A stretch of DNA of 64,000 bases from Streptomyces phaeolivaceus (GCF_009184865.1 NZ_CP045096.1:9610001-9674000); one strand, 5' to 3'; positions 25,314 to 33,243 are shown, counted from the stretch's first letter. Program-made: numbers and translations. Notes: a model not told the origin generated them from the sequence alone.

Positions 25314-26062
25314 TACAGCCCCAGGTGCCGTCGTACGACGTCGACGACCTCCCCCGCCCGGTCGTTGAGGTAGAAGTGGCCGCCGGGGAACACGCACACC
25401 TCGGTCGGCCCGTCGGTGTGGTCCGCCCACGCACGCGCGTAGGCCACCGGGGTCACCGGGTCGGCGTCGCCGGTGAGCACGGTGACCGGGCAGGCCAGCC
25501 GGTCGCCGGGGCGCGGCTCGTACGTCTCCAGCGCCCGGTAGTCGCCGCGCAGCGCCGGGAGCACGAGCCGCACCAGCTCCTCGTCCTCGAAGACCAGCCC
25601 GTCGGTGCCGTCCAGCCGGCGTACGGCCTCTATCAGGTCGGCGTCGCTCGCCCGGTGCAGCTTCCTGCCGTCCCCCTGGGTGGAGGGGGCGCGCCGCCCC
25701 GACACGAACAGCCGGACCGGGGCCCGGCCCGCCGCCTCCAGCCGCAGCGCCAGCTCGTTGGCGACCACCGCGCCCATGCTGTGCCCGAAGACGGCGAGCG
25801 GACGGCCGTCGTCCTCGCCGAGGGCCCCGACGACCCCCTCGACCAGCTCGGCGATGCTCTCCGCCGGCGGTTCGGCGTACCGGTCCTGACGCCCCGGATA
25901 CTGCGCGGCCAGCACATCGGCGTCCGGGGCGAGGGCCTGCGCCACGGGGAGGTAGTAGCTCGCCGAGCCGCCCGCGTGCGGCAGACACAGCAGCCGCACC
26001 GCCGCCTCGGGCGCGGGCCGGTAACGACGGATCCACACACCGCTGTTGACCGCTGAGGTCAT
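25313..26062 (-). CDS. Type II thioesterase (GrsT/TEII-like) at the end of the STM4011-4015 operon
   Basis: The ATG at 26062 overlaps the stop of the STM4011-type gene as ATGA, which fixes this start within a longer open frame. The 249-residue alpha/beta hydrolase has the stand-alone thioesterase layout: L-C-L-P-H-A-G-G-S-A-S-Y-Y (oxyanion loop), nucleophile Ser95 in V-F-G-H-S-M-G-A, an Asp in L-T-G-D-A-D-P-V-T-P and the catalytic His in F-P-G-G-H-F-Y-L. Family members hydrolyse acyl or peptidyl thioesters on carrier proteins. No NRPS, PKS or carrier protein is nearby, so a link with the radical-SAM cluster's unknown product is an inference from coupling. Confidence 0.82.
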   Translation of the reverse strand: MTSAVNSGVWIRRYRPAPEAAVRLLCLPHAGGSASYYLPVAQALAPDADVLAAQYPGRQDRYAEPPAESIAELVEGVVGALGEDDGRPLAVFGHSMGAVVANELALRLEAAGRAPVRLFVSGRRAPSTQGDGRKLHRASDADLIEAVRRLDGTDGLVFEDEELVRLVLPALRGDYRALETYEPRPGDRLACPVTVLTGDADPVTPVAYARAWADHTDGPTEVCVFPGGHFYLNDRAGEVVDVVRRHLGL

Positions 26063-26952
26063 GGACTGACTCGCTTTCTGATGTCTGGTCTCCCGATGTC
26101 TCGTCGGGCCTCCATTGTCGGTACGCGTTCCAGGACGCCGCCCGCGAACACGTCGTACAGCGGCAGCGTTTCGAGGTGGACGTACCCGATGTGGCAGTCG
26201 CAGACGGACAGGGGGCACGGGCGGGGTCCGAGGGCCGCGCGGTAGGAACCGTCGTAGAGGTTGCCCAGTTCGGCCTTGACGAAGTGGCAGCGCCGGACCG
26301 TGCCCTCCCCGTCCACCGACACCACCGACGAGCCGGTACGGCAGGCGCGGCCCGCCGAGCGGTGCGGATGGCGGCTGAAGGGGAAGAGCGGGTCCAACTC
26401 GCTCCACACCGCCGCCTCTTCATCGGTGTACGTGTGCCCCTCGGCCGCGTTCACCCACAGATACACCTGCTCCGGCAGCTCCCCGCGCAGCCGCCGGGCG
26501 TGCTCCAGATGCTCGGGCAGACCGACGATCCCCACACTGAAGCGGATGCCCATCCCGGTGAGCCGACGGGTCTTGTCCAGGAACCGTTCGTACGGGGTCT
26601 GCCCCGGGTGGTACGTGCACCACAGGGCCACCGTGTCCCGGTCGGCCTCCGCCAGCCACTCCGTGCGGCAGCTGAGGTTCGTCTGGATCGCCACCCGGTC
26701 GATGTGCGGCTCATGGGAGAGGTCGACCAGCGCCCGGCGGTACCAGGACCGCACCAGCCCCTCGCCCCACGGGGTGAACAGCACCGAGAGCCGGTCGTCG
26801 GTCCGTTCCCGCGCCCAGGTGGTGAATCGGTCCAGGGCCGCGCGGTCGGCCCGCAGCCGGTCCGGCGGGTCGCGGCGCTTGGCGAACGGGCAGTAGGGGC
26901 AGTCGTAGTCGCAGGAGGCGAGCGGGCCCCGGTAGAGAATCGTCAGGTCCAT
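26059..26952 (-). CDS. STM4011 family radical SAM protein
   Basis: The 297-residue protein carries the radical-SAM iron-sulfur motif C-D-Y-D-C-P-Y-C (Cys14, Cys18, Cys21), extremely close to the N-terminus. G-E-G-L-V-R-S-W-Y-R follows, as in small radical-SAM enzymes. The C-terminal C-P-L-S-V-C-D-C-H-I-G-Y adds three more cysteines (near residues 245-255) that could hold an auxiliary cluster. These features and the neighbours match the NCBI family STM4011, named after a Salmonella gene with no known reaction. It begins 13 bp after the STM4012-type gene and overlaps the thioesterase gene, inside a six-gene coupled operon. Confidence 0.85.
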   Translation of the reverse strand: MDLTILYRGPLASCDYDCPYCPFAKRRDPPDRLRADRAALDRFTTWARERTDDRLSVLFTPWGEGLVRSWYRRALVDLSHEPHIDRVAIQTNLSCRTEWLAEADRDTVALWCTYHPGQTPYERFLDKTRRLTGMGIRFSVGIVGLPEHLEHARRLRGELPEQVYLWVNAAEGHTYTDEEAAVWSELDPLFPFSRHPHRSAGRACRTGSSVVSVDGEGTVRRCHFVKAELGNLYDGSYRAALGPRPCPLSVCDCHIGYVHLETLPLYDVFAGGVLERVPTMEARRDIGRPDIRKRVSP

Positions 26953-26965
26953 GATCCCGGTCCCG

Positions 26966-28342
26966 TCACTTCAGCTCGTACTCGGCCATCGCCGCCCGCA
27001 CGGCGGGGGAGAAGAAGCCGGGACCGATCGCGTCGGAGTGGGCCAGCCCCTCGGCCGAGAGCCGCAGCGACTCGTCGCCCGCCTCCGCCAGCCAGCCGCG
27101 CGCCGCCAGCAGATCCAGCTCCACGGGGAAGTCCGCGTACGGATCCGACCCGAACCGCCGCCGGTACTCCGCCACCGGCATCCCCCGCGCCTGGAGCAGT
27201 GATTGCAGGAGATGGCGGCGCCGCGCCTCGTCCTCGTCGACCACGCGTCCGTGCACGGCCCGCCCGAAGTCCTCGGTGGCCGTGTAGTCGTCGATGATCG
27301 AGCGGATCTGGCCCATGTTCACCGCGTAGTCGAAGGAGTAGTGCACCGTCGACGTGTACGAGCGGGCGCCGCAGCCCAGGCCGATCATGCCGTCGGTCTG
27401 GCAGGCGTGGTCGTCCGGGCCCTGCGGCGGCGCGTCCACGCGGCGGAACATCCGCATGGAGACCTGCTCGTAGCCGCGCGCGAGGAGATGGTCACGGCCC
27501 TCGCGGTAGCGCCGCAGCCGCGCCTCGTCCCAGTCGCGGTCCGCGATCCGAGGGTCCGCGTGACGCCCGAGCCCCGTCAACGGCCGCACGTACAGCGGAT
27601 AGAGATAGATCTCCTCAGGCCGCCAGGCGAGTGCCGCGTCCAGCGACACCCGCCAACTGGCCGCCGTCTGACCGTCGATACCGTAGATCAGGTCGATGTT
27701 GAGGACCGGGATCGCGGTGTCCCGGATCCGCGACAGCGCCGCCTCCACATCGGACCGCCGCTGCGGTCGTACGGCCGCACGCGCCTCCTCCGCGACGAAG
27801 CTCTGCACACCGAGGCTCAGCCGGGTGGCGCCCCGCTCGGCCAGGACGGCCAGCCGGTCCGCGGTCGCCGTGGCGGGGGAGGCCTCCACGGACAGCGGGA
27901 TCGCCCGCAGGTCCGCGCCCATGTGCCGCTCGGCGATGTCGCACAGCCGCTCCAGCTCGGCGGCCTCCAGATAGGTCGGGGTGCCACCGCCGAACGCGGC
28001 GTTCGCGAACCGTGGCGGCTCCGCGTCCCCGAGCGCCTCCCGGACCGCGAGCGCCTGCCGTTCCAGGGCGTCCAGATAACGGCCGGTCAGCCCGTCCGGC
28101 GCGCCGATCCGGGTGAAGAGATTGCAGAAGCCGCAGCGCACCTCGCAGAACGGGATGTGCGCGTACAGCGACAGGGCCTGCCGGGACTCCCCGGCCCACA
28201 GGTCCGCCAGGAGCGGGGTGCCGGGCAGCTCCCGGTACGCCGTCTTGTGCGGGTAGGCGTAGACGTAGTGCTGATAGGGGCGGATCGGCGTCCTGCCCTG
28301 ACCCTCGGCGGCGGACTCGGTCACGGTCGTGGTCACTGTCAT
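26966..28342 (-). CDS. STM4012 family radical SAM protein (HemW-like)
   Basis: The 458-residue protein is related to HemN/HemW. It has Y-A-H-I-P-F-C-E-V-R-C-G-F-C-N-L, with cluster cysteines 66, 70 and 73. The F-G-G-G-T-P-T-Y-L motif contacts the SAM methionine, and R-L-S-L-G-V-Q-S-F is another family block. True HemN adds a second C-terminal coproporphyrinogen-binding region; here the C-terminus differs, and the extended N-terminus (R-P-Y-Q-H-Y-V-Y-A-Y-P-H-K-T-A-Y) is typical of the STM4012 family. The ATG at 28342 overlaps the STM4013-type stop as ATGA. The product may act on a modified tetrapyrrole-like or peptide substrate; no reaction is assigned. Confidence 0.86.
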   Translation of the reverse strand: MTVTTTVTESAAEGQGRTPIRPYQHYVYAYPHKTAYRELPGTPLLADLWAGESRQALSLYAHIPFCEVRCGFCNLFTRIGAPDGLTGRYLDALERQALAVREALGDAEPPRFANAAFGGGTPTYLEAAELERLCDIAERHMGADLRAIPLSVEASPATATADRLAVLAERGATRLSLGVQSFVAEEARAAVRPQRRSDVEAALSRIRDTAIPVLNIDLIYGIDGQTAASWRVSLDAALAWRPEEIYLYPLYVRPLTGLGRHADPRIADRDWDEARLRRYREGRDHLLARGYEQVSMRMFRRVDAPPQGPDDHACQTDGMIGLGCGARSYTSTVHYSFDYAVNMGQIRSIIDDYTATEDFGRAVHGRVVDEDEARRRHLLQSLLQARGMPVAEYRRRFGSDPYADFPVELDLLAARGWLAEAGDESLRLSAEGLAHSDAIGPGFFSPAVRAAMAEYELK

Positions 28343-29211
28343 GCGGACCGCTCCAGGAAGAAGTGGCTGTAGGGGACGGTCCACACGGCCTCGTGGCCGA
28401 GGCGGTGCCCGGTGTAGCCGTCCTCGCCGTAGGTGGTGCCGTGGTCGGAGCAGACGACGGCGAAGCAGCGGCGCCGTGAACTCATCGCGGCGAAGAGCCG
28501 CCCGACATGCCGGTCGATGTACTCCAGGGCCGCCGCGTGCGTGGCCGGGCTGTCGCCCGCCTCGCGGGTGGCGCCCGGCAGATGGAACCAGTTCGGCTGA
28601 TGCAGTGCCGAGGCGTTGAGGAAGAGGAACAGCCGCTGTCCGGCGGGCAGTTCGGCCACGATCCGTTCGGCGCGGGCCACCTGGGACTCGAAGGACGTCG
28701 GCGAGGCCACGGAGAACTCCGGCTCCCAGTGGCTCTCCTGGAACAGACCCGGCAGAACACTGCCGAGCGCCCCCTGCTTGTTGAAGAAGCCGACCCCACC
28801 CACGCACACCGTGCGATAGCCGTGCTCGGCGAGCGCGGACACCAGGTCGGGGCCGTCGAAGACGAAGGTGCGTCCGGCGGTCGTCTCACTGCCGGCGAAC
28901 CGGCTCGCGAAGAGCCGTGGATGCGGTCCGGGCGCCGCCGGGGTCGGCAGGAACCCCGCGAACATCGCCTGGTGCGAGGCGTAGGTGAAACTGCCGGGCG
29001 CGTGCCGCTTCTCCCAGACGCCGCCCGGCAGACGAGCGGACAGGTTGGGCAGCCTGCCCTCCGCCGCGAGCCGTACGGCCACGTCGTACCGCAGGGTGTC
29101 GAGGGTGAGCAGCAGCAGGTCGTCCCGGCCCACCACCTCGTTCATGTCGGGCTCGACGGCAGGGGTGGCGACGGCCTGCTCGACGGCCGTGCCGGCGTCA
29201 GAAGGGTGCAT
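28339..29211 (-). CDS. STM4013/SEN3800 family sulfatase-like hydrolase
   Basis: The 290-residue protein has the alkaline-phosphatase-superfamily core. T-L-D-T-L-R-Y-D near residues 36-43 gives a first metal ligand and a nucleophile-position Thr, and V-C-S-D-H-G-T-T-Y-G-E near 255-265 gives Asp and His metal ligands. There is no sulfatase C-x-P-x-R formylglycine motif, so a phosphodiester or phosphonate-type hydrolysis by the threonine or serine class is more likely than sulfate ester cleavage. No signal peptide is seen, so it is probably cytoplasmic. Good ribosome site AAGGA upstream. The gene overlaps the STM4014-type stop by 14 bp. Confidence 0.85.
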   Translation of the reverse strand: MHPSDAGTAVEQAVATPAVEPDMNEVVGRDDLLLLTLDTLRYDVAVRLAAEGRLPNLSARLPGGVWEKRHAPGSFTYASHQAMFAGFLPTPAAPGPHPRLFASRFAGSETTAGRTFVFDGPDLVSALAEHGYRTVCVGGVGFFNKQGALGSVLPGLFQESHWEPEFSVASPTSFESQVARAERIVAELPAGQRLFLFLNASALHQPNWFHLPGATREAGDSPATHAAALEYIDRHVGRLFAAMSSRRRCFAVVCSDHGTTYGEDGYTGHRLGHEAVWTVPYSHFFLERSA

Positions 29212-30433
29212 GGTCTTTCCTTGCCTGGGGGTGGAGCGAGGGCGTCGGGAGCAGCGCGCTCCGTACCACCGTGAGCTGGGCCGTGTAGGTGTCCAGGCCC
29301 TCCGCCGGGCCGCCCGGCAGCCCGGTCAGCCGGGGCAGCAGATCGCCGAAGGCGTTGACCTCGCCCACGGCGAACCGGCGCCAGCCGATCGCCGGAAGCA
29401 GGTCCACGCCGACGCACAGCGTGCCCGGGAAGCAGGCGGCGGCCCGTTCGCAGATGTCGAGCGCCTGCCGCCAGCGGTCGCCCGCCGCGTCCACGACCGA
29501 CGTCAGATCGCCCCGCGCCCCGCCGAGATGGAGATTGGTCATCGGGAAACGGCTGGTGCGGACGACGGCGTGGGTGGCCCGGCCCGCCACGACCAGGACC
29601 CGCAGATCGGCGGACCTGCCCTGCGCGGACGCCTTCGGCAGCCAGCGCTCGATGTGCAGACCGTCGGCCGCGAGGGCGTCGACGATGCCGGCGATCTCCC
29701 GCTCGTCCGTGTAGCGCCGCACCCGCAGGGAGTTGTGCAGCCGGGGCGGGGCGTGCAACCGGCCGTCGGGGGCCACCTCCACCGAGGTGGTGGCCCTGAT
29801 CCGTCCGCCGGTTCTCCCGGTTCCCGACGACATGCCCGACGAGGTTCCCGACGACATGCCCGACGAGGTTCCCGACGACTCGACGGCCAGCACCCCGGAC
29901 GCGGAGGACCCGTGGGCCGGCTTCACGAAGACACGCGGCATGCCGTGCTCCCGCATCGCCGCCCGTACGTCGTCCCAGCCGCGCACCGGCGGTGCGGCGC
30001 CCGAGGTGGGCGACGGGGGCACCGGGACCCCGGCCGCGTCCAGCCGGGCGTGGCACAGCCGCTTGTCGAACAGCACCGGCAGATCCGCCGGATCGTCCAG
30101 CCGCACCCCGCCCCGCAACGAGCCCACGGCGGCCAGGAACCGGGCGTACCAGACGGCCGAGCCCTCCACCCGCGTCGGATCGTCGACCCCGCGCAGCAGC
30201 CGGTCCACCTCCGCGTTCTCGCCCGGTGAGTCCAGCCGGACGATCTCGTCGGCGGCGAACTCGTGGCCGCCGTCGCGCAGCACGTCCCGCCACTCGACGA
30301 CACGAGGCCTGCCGAGACCGGCCGCCTCCGCCGCCGCGACGAACAGCCCGACCCGCCGGTTCTCCCCGTTCCCGACGACCACCCACCTGTGCGGGCCGGG
30401 CCCCGCCCCCGCCGCACCGCTCCAACCGGACAT
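29198..30433 (-). CDS. STM4014 family ATP-grasp protein
   Basis: The 411-residue product shows an ATP-grasp arrangement. D-K-R-L-C-H-A-R-L-D-A-A-G-V-P-V-P begins the central domain. R-V-F-V-K-P-A-H-G-S-S-A-S-G-V supplies the ATP-binding lysine and glycine loop, and G-V-D-L-L-P plus V-G-E-V-N-A-F-G-D supply metal-binding acidic residues. ATP-grasp enzymes join a carboxylate to an amine or thiol via acyl phosphate, suggesting a peptide- or amide-forming step in the cluster. A low-complexity S-S-G-T-S-S-G-M insertion after the lysine loop is encoded by a 24-bp repeat and is probably a surface loop expanded in this strain. Good ribosome site; 43 bp after the STM4015-type gene. Confidence 0.82.
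   Translation of the reverse strand: MSGWSGAAGAGPGPHRWVVVGNGENRRVGLFVAAAEAAGLGRPRVVEWRDVLRDGGHEFAADEIVRLDSPGENAEVDRLLRGVDDPTRVEGSAVWYARFLAAVGSLRGGVRLDDPADLPVLFDKRLCHARLDAAGVPVPPSPTSGAAPPVRGWDDVRAAMREHGMPRVFVKPAHGSSASGVLAVESSGTSSGMSSGTSSGMSSGTGRTGGRIRATTSVEVAPDGRLHAPPRLHNSLRVRRYTDEREIAGIVDALAADGLHIERWLPKASAQGRSADLRVLVVAGRATHAVVRTSRFPMTNLHLGGARGDLTSVVDAAGDRWRQALDICERAAACFPGTLCVGVDLLPAIGWRRFAVGEVNAFGDLLPRLTGLPGGPAEGLDTYTAQLTVVRSALLPTPSLHPQARKDHAPF
29821..29879. repeat. 24-bp tandem repeat inside the STM4014-type gene
   Basis: Perfect 24-bp copies at 29821-29844 and 29845-29868 are followed by 11 matching bases. Read on the gene strand, they encode the S-S-G-T/S-S-G-M low-complexity loop. The length is a multiple of three, so gain or loss of copies keeps the frame. 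Confidence 0.88.
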
Positions 30434-30476
30434 CCCGATCCCCCCTTCTCGCCCTCGCCCCCGTACGTCTACGCGC

Positions 30477-31445
30477 TCACTCGCCCACCGCGACGAACCG
30501 CCAGACCGTGCCGTCCTCCTCCTCGTCCGACTCGGCGTCGTCGGCGTCCACGTCGACCTGGACCCCCTCGGCCTCCAGGGAGTCCCGGAGGCGGTCGCGT
30601 ATCGCCGGGCTGAGGTAGTTGTGGTGCAGGTCCAGCGTGGTGAGGTGGGTCAGCGGCTGGCCCGTGAGCAGGGCGGTCGCGCCGTCGTCGGTGAGGATGC
30701 CCATGGACACGTCGAGGACGTCGAGGCGGGCCACGACCGGCGCGGCGGCCAGGGCCGCGCAGATGTCGTCCTGGATCTCGCTGTTGCGCAACGCCAGATG
30801 CTTGAGGGCCGGCAGCCGGGTGCCCGCGAGGATCGGCGCCAGATCAGCCACCTCGCAGTCGCCGCCGTACTCGGGTGTGCCCAGCCACAGGTCCAGCTCG
30901 ACGAGGGCCGGCAGATCGCCGCCCGCGACACCACGGACGGCCTCCACGGGCATACCGCCGGTCTCGACCGTCAGCGTCCGCAGCCGCTCGTGCCGCAGCG
31001 CCGGGAACACGAGCCCCTGGCCGCCGCGCACCCCGAACTCCTCCAGTTCGGGGAAGGCGTTCAGCAGGGGGCCCACATCGCCCTGGTTGATCCAGGAGAT
31101 CTCGCACTCCTCCATGACGATGTCACCGAGGAACAGCGCGCGCAGCGACGGCAGCCGGTCCTTCGCCGCCACCAGGGCTTCGACGATCCCCTCGGGCCCG
31201 CTGTCGTACGCCTCGCTCCAGGCCCCCACGACCAGCGCCCGTACCTTCTCGGTGTCGACCGAGGCCAGGAACCGGGCGAACGCCGCCTCCCACTCCTCCT
31301 CGCTGTCGTACGAGTCCACGGCGATGCTCCAGGCCACCGACTCCGGGGCGGGCAGGTGCGCGGCACCCTCCGGGCCCTTCACCGACCTGGGGAAGCGGTG
31401 GACCGGCAGGCCGTGGAAATCCTCCAGATGGCTCCCGATGGTCAT
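30477..31445 (-). CDS. STM4015 family leucine-rich-repeat protein
   Basis: The ATG at 31445 (M-T-I-G-S-H-L-E-D-F-H) is chosen for the upstream GGGGCGGGG and because it matches the family N-terminus. The 322-residue protein contains repeated leucine-rich units after residue ~85. Examples are L-P-S-L-R-A-L-F-L-G-D-I, F-P-E-L-E-E-F-G-V-R-G-G, L-P-A-L-V-E-L-D-L-W-L-G and L-T-T-L-D-L-H-H-N-Y-L-S. The tail is very acidic (D-V-D-A-D-D-A-E-S-D-E-E-E-D-G). LRR domains bind proteins or peptides, so it may be a scaffold or the carrier of the substrate for the other cluster enzymes. It is the first gene of the six-gene operon. Confidence 0.84.
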   Translation of the reverse strand: MTIGSHLEDFHGLPVHRFPRSVKGPEGAAHLPAPESVAWSIAVDSYDSEEEWEAAFARFLASVDTEKVRALVVGAWSEAYDSGPEGIVEALVAAKDRLPSLRALFLGDIVMEECEISWINQGDVGPLLNAFPELEEFGVRGGQGLVFPALRHERLRTLTVETGGMPVEAVRGVAGGDLPALVELDLWLGTPEYGGDCEVADLAPILAGTRLPALKHLALRNSEIQDDICAALAAAPVVARLDVLDVSMGILTDDGATALLTGQPLTHLTTLDLHHNYLSPAIRDRLRDSLEAEGVQVDVDADDAESDEEEDGTVWRFVAVGE

Positions 31446-31587
31446 GTGCGCCCCGCCCCTTCGTTCCAAGTCCATGGACGGCAGCCGAGCCCGTGCCCGG
31501 TCCGCCCGCTGCGCACCCGGAGCACACAGCGCCGCCGGGTACGGGAGTTCTACCAAGAACGACTGACAGCGTGTGCGGCGGACCCCT

Positions 31588-31626
31588 GTCCTGTGGACAA
31601 ACAACGGACCTCGGTCCTGTGGACAA
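31588..31626. repeat. Direct repeat in the STM4015 / DUF6745-pair divergent region
   Basis: GTCCTGTGGACAA appears at 31588-31600 and again at 31614-31626, one 26-bp period apart. Just before it, at 31561-31578, is an 18-mer nearly identical to half of the 40-bp repeat at 3121. These lie in the 291-bp intergenic space (31446-31736) that must hold the promoters of the STM4011-4015 operon and of the rightward pair. The remainder of that space has no recognisable ORF. Confidence 0.55.
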
Positions 31627-31736
31627 CCGTCGCGCCCGCCCCGGCGAACGGTCCGCGAGGCCCGCACGGGCCGATTGTCAGTGGCTGCGCCTACGGTCTT
31701 CTCGTGGCACGGAGAGTGCCCGACGGAGGGAGAGCC

Positions 31737-32063
31737 ATGTACCGGCAAGGAGACGTCCTCATCGCGCCGTTGGCCGAGAGCGCGGTGCCCGGCGGCGCGC
31801 TCGACGCCGCCTCGGAACCGCGCGACGGGCGCGGCCGTCTCGTCCTCGCCCTCGGCGAGGTCACCGGTCACGCGCATGCCGTCGTCGGCCCCGGCCGTCT
31901 GATCCGCGAGGCGAGCGTGTTCGGCCCGATGCTGCTGCACGTGCCGGAGGGCGCCCGTGTCGTCCACGAGGAGCACGCGGCGATCTCCCTGCCCAAGGGC
32001 TGGTACCGGGTGATACGGCAGCGCGAGTACGTACCGGGCTCGGTGCGGATCGTCGCGGACTGA
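31737..32063 (+). CDS. Hypothetical protein partnered with DUF6745 gene
   Basis: The ATG at 31737 follows GGAGGGAGAGCC, a good ribosome site. The 108-residue product begins M-Y-R-Q-G-D-V-L-I and contains G-H-A-H-A-V near the middle and E-H-A-A-I-S-L-P-K-G-W-Y-R-V near the end. It reads like a small beta-barrel protein with a histidine pair. I recognise no enzyme family. Genes like this often stand immediately before DUF6745 genes in streptomycetes, and the spacing here (34 bp) fits one transcript. Confidence 0.7.
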   Translation: MYRQGDVLIAPLAESAVPGGALDAASEPRDGRGRLVLALGEVTGHAHAVVGPGRLIREASVFGPMLLHVPEGARVVHEEHAAISLPKGWYRVIRQREYVPGSVRIVAD

Positions 32064-32097
32064 CACGGCGGCATGGGGGCGGGGACAGGACAGGACC

Positions 32098-33243
32098 ATG
32101 ACGGAGGGGAACGGCGTGCAGGAACAGGCGAGTTGGCGGACGGTGGCGGCGGCCACGGGGCCGGGCGACCGGGCGCGGACCGAGGCGGGTGTACGCCTCG
32201 CCTACCGGCGGGCGGGGCTGCGGGAGCCCGAGCGGATCGTATGGGCCCGCTCGCCCCTGGAGGCGGTACGCCTGCTGTCGGGAGCAGCGGTGAATCGCGA
32301 CGGGGCGGCCGACAGCGGACCGGACGGCGGCGGACCGGACGGCGGCGGACCGGATGACGGCGGACCGGATGGCGGCCGGTGGGCCGACCCAGGGGCGTAC
32401 GGCGAGGCGTTGTCGGCGACCGGGGCGAGCGTCCGCGACGCCGTCCGCAACAGACCGGTCGCCGCCGCGCGCGCCGCGCTGCACACCCGGCTGGGCCCCA
32501 CCGGCTGGGGCGACCACTGGCGGGCGACGGGCGCCGACCTCTGGGAGACCACCCGGCCGCTGATCGACCGCGTCCGCACCGGCGTCGTCGAGGCCCTGGC
32601 CCCGGCCGACCGCAAGGAGGAGACGGGCCTGCGGCTCCTGCTCCTCGACGCGGTCCTGGGCCAGCACGACGCGGCCTGGCTGGCCGCCCTCGACGCGGCC
32701 CCCGGGCTCGACGGCCTCGCCGAGGTGGCCCGCACGGCGGGCTGGTGGTGGCCGTACGAGAACGTCGCGGTCGTCGCCGAACGACCCGTGGAACTGCACC
32801 GCGACGAGGCGGGCCGCCTCGACCGCGGCGACGGACCCGCGCTCGCCCACACCGACGGCTTCGCCCTGCACGCCTGGCGCGGCCTGCCCGTCCCCGGTGA
32901 ATTCCTCGACCGGCTGGGCACGTTGACCCCCGAGCTGATCCGAGCCGAGGAGAACGCGGAACTGCGCCGCGTGATGCTGGAGTTCTACGGCTACGACCGC
33001 TATCTGGAGGAGTCCGGGGCGCAGCCGGTGCATCGCGACGAGACGGGCGTGCTCTGGCGGATAGCCCTGCCCGGCGACGAGGACGTGGTGATGGTGGAGG
33101 TCGTCAACTCCACACCGGAGCCCGACGGCACGAGCCGCACCTACTGGCTGCGGGTGCCGCCCACGACGACCACGGCCCGGCAGGGGGTGGCCTGGACGTT
33201 CGGGCTGGGCGCGGAGGCGTACGAGCCGCTGCGGCAGACCTGA
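32098..33243 (+). CDS. DUF6745 domain-containing protein
   Basis: The 381-residue protein matches DUF6745 by its block W-W-W-P-Y-E-N-V-A-V-V-A-E-R-P, then an R-D-E-A-G-R-L-D-R-G-D-G-P-A-like segment and D-G-F-A-L-H-A-W-R-G-L-P-V-P. No function is known. Residues around 73-92 are a G-P-D-G-G repeat encoded by a 15-bp tandem repeat, probably a flexible linker between the N-terminal helix bundle and the DUF domain. The last ~110 residues include R-I-A-L-P-G-D-E-D-V-V-M-V-E-V-V-N-S-T-P-E-P. Together with the preceding gene it forms a two-gene transcript divergent from the STM4011-4015 operon. Confidence 0.78.
   Translation: MTEGNGVQEQASWRTVAAATGPGDRARTEAGVRLAYRRAGLREPERIVWARSPLEAVRLLSGAAVNRDGAADSGPDGGGPDGGGPDDGGPDGGRWADPGAYGEALSATGASVRDAVRNRPVAAARAALHTRLGPTGWGDHWRATGADLWETTRPLIDRVRTGVVEALAPADRKEETGLRLLLLDAVLGQHDAAWLAALDAAPGLDGLAEVARTAGWWWPYENVAVVAERPVELHRDEAGRLDRGDGPALAHTDGFALHAWRGLPVPGEFLDRLGTLTPELIRAEENAELRRVMLEFYGYDRYLEESGAQPVHRDETGVLWRIALPGDEDVVMVEVVNSTPEPDGTSRTYWLRVPPTTTTARQGVAWTFGLGAEAYEPLRQT
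32317..32376. repeat. 15-bp tandem repeat, four copies, inside the DUF6745 gene
   Basis: Copies GGACCGGACGGCGGC (twice), GGACCGGATGACGGC and GGACCGGATGGCGGC run from 32317 to 32376. They encode four G-P-D-G/D-G units. The later copies differ by single transitions, so the expansion is not very recent. Confidence 0.9.

Noticed and set aside
26966..28342. HemN/HemW haem enzyme
   Set aside because: The radical-SAM core is similar, but the N-terminal extension and the operon context match the STM4012 family rather than haem synthesis.
28339..29211. True sulfatase
   Set aside because: The formylglycine motif C/S-x-P-x-R is missing, so only membership of the wider alkaline-phosphatase superfamily is claimed.
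25313..31445. NRPS/PKS gene cluster because of the type II thioesterase
   Set aside because: No adenylation, condensation, ketosynthase or carrier domains are present; the neighbours are the STM4011-4015 families.
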